Source: Phyto melanocephala (lineage: Eukaryota > Arthropoda > Insecta > Diptera > Rhinophoridae). Taken from it: a stretch of DNA of 64,000 nucleotides. Of this stretch, positions 62,701 through 64,000 are shown piece by piece (the stretch's first letter is position 1; each line of letters starts with the position of its first letter). A model generated the notes under the pieces. It ran no database searches. It saw nothing but the letters and a program-made list of their open reading frames with translations, and was not told the DNA's origin. The DNA lies in contig OW799236.1 in NCBI GenBank assembly GCA_941918925.1, forward strand, positions 120,911,062 through 120,975,061. The letters run 5' to 3'. Both the position numbers and the translations under genes were made by a program.

Positions 62701-63978
62701 TATTTGGCGGACCCTTTATATTTATTTAAGCAAGGCGAATTCATACAGATGAAATTATCGGCTTATTAAAAAATAAGTATTAAATATTATATATCACGAA
62801 AGTTAATGCAGCTAGAGTCTTCAAATTAAATACGGTAAACTTTGACATCCATACGAACATTTGGGTAAAAAATGGGCGGACTTGCAATAGTAGGCGTGGC
62901 CACATGAATTAAATACTAAAATTCGTATATTTGGAAAACGATATCGATTAGAGTAGTAAAATTTTGCAAGAGCAACTTTGACACCCAAATGAACATTTAG
63001 GCAAGAAAAGGGTGCATTAACAATAGTGGGCGTGGCACCTACCATATGAATTAAATACTAAAATTCGTATATCTGGAAAACGATATCGATTAGAGTACTA
63101 AAATTTTGCAAAAGAAACTTTGATATTCGAATAAACATTTATGGAAAAAATGGGTGCATCAACAATAGTGGGCGTGGCACCTGCCATATGAATTAAATAC
63201 TAAAATTTTGGGTGGCGAAGCACACCGGGTATTAGCTAGTAAATAAATAAAACAGGCTGTACAAAAGCGAATTGCTACAATAAAGCAACTATTTTGTAGA
63301 TGTTTTCTGTAAAGGCAAATACGTATATGCTTTGAACTGAACTGTTTTAAAAAATACAGTTTTGCCACTACGTTTCGCAGAGTTTTTGTAATTGTGACCG
63401 GATTTTATGTGAACAATATTTTATGTCTACTATTTAAACAAAAAGAAAAAGTCTAGCTTTTCGCTGGAACATAATTTTTTAGTGGAAACACTAGTTTAGA
63501 ATGGAAAAAGAAACAGTTTTTAAAAATATAAGTGGTTTCTAGTATATAAAATCAAATTTTAATACTTTTTTAGTGGAAAAATCGATTTATAGCAACAAAA
63601 AAAATTACAGTAATTAAATGCATGCCAGTTAAAAAGGAAAACCTAATTTTGATTAAAACAAATCATAATTGAAGTACAGATAAAATACAGTGGTAAATTA
63701 AAACCATTGAATAACTGAAAAAGAAACATTTTTAAGATAATTAATTAAGCCAATTTCTGTGTTAATTTAAAATTACAATTCCAAATATTATTGAAAGAAA
63801 AATACATACAAATAAAAGTTTGTTTTATAACAATTTCTAGAAAAGTTCTAAAAGGATTTTTTAAGGACTAAAAACTACTCACATCATGAATAAAATGTCG
63901 ATACTCAGGTCTTGATGAGATATTGTTTAGTTTTCTGATTGGTGTAGCAAGACCATGAATACGTCTGACGTCTTCGTT
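44065..63978 (-). CDS. tweek: tweek / BLTP1 (KIAA1109) orthologue, C-terminal ~70%, 20 exons
   Basis: Giant bridge-like lipid-transfer protein; family members act at membrane contact sites, and fly tweek is known for synaptic-vesicle recycling and phosphoinositide control. Coding exons on the minus strand, 5' to 3': 63883-63978, 60682-61259, 58748-59084, 57546-58676, 54797-54961, 54482-54734, 53095-53194, 52814-52923, 52444-52758, 52031-52368, 51642-51961, 50830-51579, 50223-50772, 49359-50153, 49169-49291, 46016-49024, 45316-45958, 45060-45248, 44855-44988, 44065-44793. All join in frame (10,665 nt including TGA). Family-like stretches include DLHQQVNRPIID, LLTFYIEGVSTKFHLGK, NSVNKFWLGG, KSTTADLLKMYYKLEEFFTQ and FVTVDADAFFFLHDL. 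Known BLTP1 proteins are about 5,000 residues, so the N-terminal anchor is off-window. Candidate minus-strand AATAAA signals lie at 43365-43370 and 43381-43386. Splice sites were assigned by eye from consensus, phase and remembered similarity to the family. Confidence 0.95.
44855..44988 (-). CDS. tweek: tweek exon, 134 bp
   Basis: Reads ADHKPQVICSFTTEFDDHIF ... FFFLHDLITSYVKEKEKV, a hallmark of the fragile-site-associated C-terminal region. It enters in phase 1 and leaves in phase 0 at GTAAGT. Confidence 0.95.
45060..45248 (-). CDS. tweek: tweek exon, 189 bp
   Basis: Reads AVDRFPILECDREIASNSI ... PTTPQQT. It enters in phase 1 after TTTCAG and leaves in phase 1 at GTAAAA. Confidence 0.93.
45316..45958 (-). 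CDS. tweek: tweek exon, 643 bp, followed by a GC donor
   Basis: Starts LQIMISKSTTADLLKMYYKL and ends NSEID plus one base. The only donor that keeps the next exon open is GCAAGT (45310-45315), a GC-AG intron of 67 bp (45249-45315). The nearby GTTTTG would give an early stop. Confidence 0.94.
46016..49024 (-). CDS. tweek: tweek exon, 3009 bp (1003 codons), largest exon
   Basis: Starts SWGSRSYQDFEPKGAVVITL after TTTGTTTCAG and ends HGDLSWDQ before GTAAGT. Phase 0 on both sides. Predicted folded segments alternate with disordered serine/proline-rich linkers (for example around SSTPPSEK). The motif RDMIQKWRRPSMRRSMRTS sits in the N-terminal third. A separate start codon is not needed; this is an internal exon. 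Confidence 0.97.
49169..49291 (-). CDS. tweek: tweek exon, 123 bp (41 codons)
   Basis: Small exon, phase 0 on both sides, reading VFDRVAFGQFSNIAGSNLST ... GICLPLNQVAN, with acceptor TATTTTAG and donor GTAAGT. It falls below a 60-residue ORF threshold. Confidence 0.92.
49359..50153 (-). CDS. tweek: tweek exon, 795 bp (265 codons)
   Basis: Starts NEMNLPSEACIALPPVHVSA after TTATTTTCCCAG and ends NAQQSQ before GTAAGT. Phase 0 on both sides. It includes NAYEYWAEKRANLSYENAQ near the end, a conserved BLTP1 segment. Confidence 0.93.
50223..50772 (-). CDS. tweek: tweek exon, 550 bp
   Basis: Starts TVVKVTIGKSQTLYSSL and ends PTHTLSFNTKIQ. The donor GTGAGG (CAG|GTGAGG) opens a 69-bp intron (50154-50222) that has no stop and keeps frame, so the boundary is supported by splice consensus and family similarity rather than by a stop codon. 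Confidence 0.88.
50830..51579 (-). CDS. tweek: tweek exon, 750 bp
   Basis: Joins as ...STTGKMRGSGLGPLIQL. It has a basic serine-rich N-terminal linker and then a folded segment ending LLEGVAPNQQ. It leaves in phase 2 at GTAAGC. It contains the conserved TPNCWKTIYHLLELYGTMPE segment. Confidence 0.94.
51642..51961 (-). CDS. tweek: tweek exon, 320 bp
   Basis: Starts VNMPLLRLLHQITNMYQNV and includes LYLYLASEPNDIMPFGS. It ends in phase 2 before GTAAAT. Confidence 0.92.
52031..52368 (-). CDS. tweek: tweek exon, 338 bp
   Basis: Reads DISSLENFGTNLSLIGTFDS ... and ends NIRFISQQ before donor GTACAT (phase 0). The alternating hydrophobic pattern fits chorein-like beta strands. Confidence 0.92.
52444..52758 (-). 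CDS. tweek: tweek exon, 315 bp
   Basis: Reads EYGALQEGSLSSMNSVNKFW then LGGDNQKEDLYFWMAKQQ, a strongly family-like block. Two overlapping donors exist, GTGGGT and GTAAAA four bases later. Only GTGGGT (phase 1) joins the next exon in frame. Confidence 0.92.
52814..52923 (-). CDS. tweek: tweek exon, 110 bp
   Basis: Reads KSVSKGSQYSHGNSSRSS then ...VDKQVPEI. The acceptor is AATTATAG and the donor GTGAGT (phase 1). A serine-rich linker is followed by the conserved VPEI segment. Confidence 0.85.
53095..53194 (-). CDS. tweek: tweek exon, 100 bp
   Basis: Short exon reading DSTQFGLGFTADDVLHG then a serine/threonine-rich tail ending HLSRKG. It enters in phase 1 and leaves in phase 2 at GTAAGT. It was absent from simple ORF calling because it is too short. 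The acceptor (AATATAG) has a weak pyrimidine tract; support comes from phase on both sides. Confidence 0.8.
53521..53645. mobile_element. Short MITE, 125 bp, in tweek intron
   Basis: Ends GGCCTGTCACAAAACT and AGTTCTGTGACAAGCC are imperfect inverted repeats (two mismatches in the outer 14-16 bp) around an AT-rich core. Target-site duplication not clear. Confidence 0.55.
54482..54734 (-). CDS. tweek: tweek exon, 253 bp
   Basis: Starts GIIVLSRQWKNTLYNPI after TTCTTCCAACAG and ends ...QTQHHRTHI in phase 1 at donor GTATTC. It includes an acidic stretch (EEEVDDGECEGDND). Confidence 0.88.
54797..54961 (-). CDS. tweek: tweek exon, 165 bp (55 codons)
   Basis: Reads SRYANNYTLLSKTLQEDPSC ... and ends HLNTLRQ. 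Phase 0 on both sides. The donor GTTTGA is weak, but no other GT keeps the next exon in frame. The intron upstream (54962-57545) contains two DINE-1 copies. Confidence 0.9.
55192..55560 (+). mobile_element. DINE-1/mini-me-like repeat, 3'-truncated, in tweek intron
   Basis: TATACCCTTCACACAGTGG 5' end, CCCCATAAAGT, shortened GTCY tract, and sequence up to AACACAACAACAAT. It lacks the T-rich core and terminal hairpin. It lies on the strand opposite tweek. Confidence 0.82.
55659..56520 (+). mobile_element. DINE-1/mini-me-like repeat, full length, in tweek intron
   Basis: Complete copy: TATACCCTTCACACAGTG start, CCCCATAAAGTATATATTTT, GTCTGTCCGTCTGTCC, T-rich core (about 56075-56350), ATTCGGCATGGCCGAAT hairpin and CGCTCTTACTTGTTTT end. 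It is in the same orientation as the truncated copy 100 bp upstream. Confidence 0.88.
56663..56793. mobile_element. MITE, 131 bp, GGGGCCGAATTACGG ends
   Basis: Left end GGGGCCGAATTACGG (56663-56677) and right end CCGTAATTCGGCCCC (56779-56793) are perfect 15-bp inverted repeats, extending to about 22 bp with two mismatches. It lies in the tweek intron just after the DINE-1 copy. Confidence 0.72.
57546..58676 (-). CDS. tweek: tweek exon, 1131 bp (377 codons)
   Basis: Phase 0 on both sides, with acceptor TTTCTACTAG and donor GTAAGA. It begins DLSCVSLLTFYIEGVSTKFH, closely BLTP1-like. The middle is a charged, lysine-rich segment (…KPPTPKTPKEKFQNALENI) typical of a linker between structured repeats. 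It ends ...RNPKIKK. Confidence 0.95.
58748..59084 (-). CDS. tweek: tweek exon, 337 bp
   Basis: Its first base completes the AGA codon started in the previous exon. It reads MVEAAIPTFSNMHLLTVVNY and ends ...AALDNVQ before a GTGATA donor (phase 0). The nested secreted-protein gene begins 76 bp upstream of its acceptor on the opposite strand. Confidence 0.93.
59160..60649 (+). CDS. Nested gene for a small predicted secreted protein, 4 exons, one apparent frameshift
   Basis: Lies on the strand opposite tweek, wholly inside its intron 59085-60681. Exons are 59160-59255, 59316-59460, 60150-60461 and 60518-60649, with GT-AG introns (GTAAGT, GTGAGA, GTAAAA donors). Residues 9-25 form a hydrophobic signal peptide (NIILILNFTIFIISVKG), probably cut before QIDYDAM. 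The mature part is acidic and rich in N, D, E and K. It has three cysteines (DCADY, NCDF, DCKED) and basic sites TKRED and RVKRN. Exon 2 joins exon 3 in phase 1 and hits TGA at 60191-60193. The frame one base along is open to the end of exon 3 and joins exon 4 in phase. Allowing for that one base gives about 227 residues. No family recognised; a peptide precursor or reproductive secreted protein is possible but not shown. Confidence 0.6.
59955..60050 (-). repeat. tRNA-like (SINE or tRNA relic) sequence
   Basis: Minus strand reads GTGTGCTAGTCTGCTAGCGT and GGGTTGCAGATTCGACTCC, an anticodon-arm-like part and a good B-box/T-arm. The 5' A-box is degenerate and no clear acceptor stem is seen. It lies inside intron 2 of the nested gene. 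Confidence 0.45.
60682..61259 (-). CDS. tweek: tweek exon, 578 bp
   Basis: Enters phase 0 after a weak acceptor (AAAAAAG) and leaves in phase 2 at GTAAGT. It starts VDPRGSSSGTPSLSSNSF and contains SSQEDVALVNLHQQVNRP, a conserved BLTP1-type segment. The nested plus-strand gene ends 32 bp away at 60649. Confidence 0.92.
61605..61760 (-). repeat. Weak second tRNA-like relic
   Basis: Minus strand reads TGCGATTAGAATCCGC and GAGGTTGCAGGTCTATGCC, resembling the 59955-60050 sequence in layout with a degraded B-box. Tentative. Confidence 0.25.
62175..62716 (+). mobile_element. Mariner (rosa-like), 542 bp, both ends deleted from the ORF
   Basis: Ends AAAGGTCCGCC and GGCGGACCCTT are inverted repeats flanked by TA. 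The interior reads IVFSDEAHFDLGGYINKQNC (first catalytic Asp), VNGDRYRAMLHEFLYTKI and WFQQDGTTCYTAEATLLF (second Asp). The HTH domain and the third Asp are missing. It sits in the tweek intron 61260-63882. Confidence 0.8.
62835..63239 (+). mobile_element. Helitron 3' part with about 140-bp tandem repeats
   Basis: Ends GGTGGCGAAGCACACCGGGT then ATTAGCTAG, with CTAG at 63236-63239 followed by T. Three repeats start at about 62842, 62977 and 63119 (TTTGACAYCC..GAACATTT), each with GTGGGCGTGGC. A short hairpin GGTG/CACC precedes the end. The 5' TC end was not located. Confidence 0.68.
63255..63345 (+). repeat. Fragment shared with unit A of the 40-kb duplication
   Basis: GCGAATTGCTACAATAAAGC and AGATGTTTTCTGTAAAGGC match 40365-40425 with scattered differences. 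Directly follows the Helitron end. Confidence 0.5.
63883..63978 (-). CDS. tweek: tweek exon (first in window), 32 codons
   Basis: Flanked by an acceptor ending TTCATAG and a donor GTGAGT. It enters and leaves in phase 0 and reads NEDVRRIHGLATPIRKLNN then ...RPEYRHFIHD. It is separated from the next exon by a 2.6-kb intron carrying transposons. The upstream exon is outside the window. Confidence 0.8.
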
Positions 63979-64000
63979 CTATGAATATGATGGGATTTTT

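Noticed and set aside
1..64000. CRISPR arrays, bacterial operons, riboswitches
   Set aside because: The window is eukaryotic nuclear DNA; tandem repeats seen here have no spacer structure and are explained as satellites or transposon subrepeats.

Overview
The window looks like nuclear DNA from a higher fly (Schizophora, probably a calyptrate). Base composition is very AT-rich. The one large conserved gene has short phase-consistent introns. The repeats are dipteran: DINE-1/mini-me-like elements carrying GTCY proto-microsatellites, rosa-type mariners with DD41D spacing, Helitron 3' ends and non-LTR retrotransposons. The organism call is inference; no species-specific marker was recognised.

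Positions 44065-63978 (minus strand) hold the 3' part of tweek, the fly orthologue of KIAA1109/BLTP1, a giant bridge-like lipid-transfer protein. Twenty coding exons were reconstructed. Every junction keeps frame, giving 10,665 nt of coding sequence (about 3,554 codons before the stop) and ending at a TGA at 44065-44067. The N-terminal third, with the membrane anchor and first chorein-like repeats, lies beyond the right edge. One intron has a GC-AG junction. One 69-bp intron would stay open in frame if retained. A small gene for a predicted secreted protein is nested on the plus strand in the intron at 59085-60681; it is readable across four exons except for one apparent single-base frameshift. 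Larger tweek introns hold two tandem DINE-1 copies, two short MITEs, an internally deleted mariner, a Helitron 3' end and tRNA-like sequence.

Positions 1-44000 contain no host gene that I can support. They are a graveyard of transposons: a DINE-1 element with a mariner inside it (1-2156), a decayed gypsy-type gag fragment (about 8930-10140), several mariners, a Helitron inserted in a mariner (17304-17871), a fold-back MITE inserted in a LINE (22813-22974), a LINE copy with a nearly intact reverse-transcriptase ORF (29980-31430), a decayed minus-strand LINE (37100-38610) and a locally duplicated unit of about 1.05 kb (40121-42266). Between these lie AT-rich stretches with no recognisable content.

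The most interesting items are the nested secreted-protein gene with its TTC-TGA frameshift, the non-canonical and in-frame introns of tweek, and the three nested insertions that give relative ages for the transposon families. I did not find a clearly new biological system.
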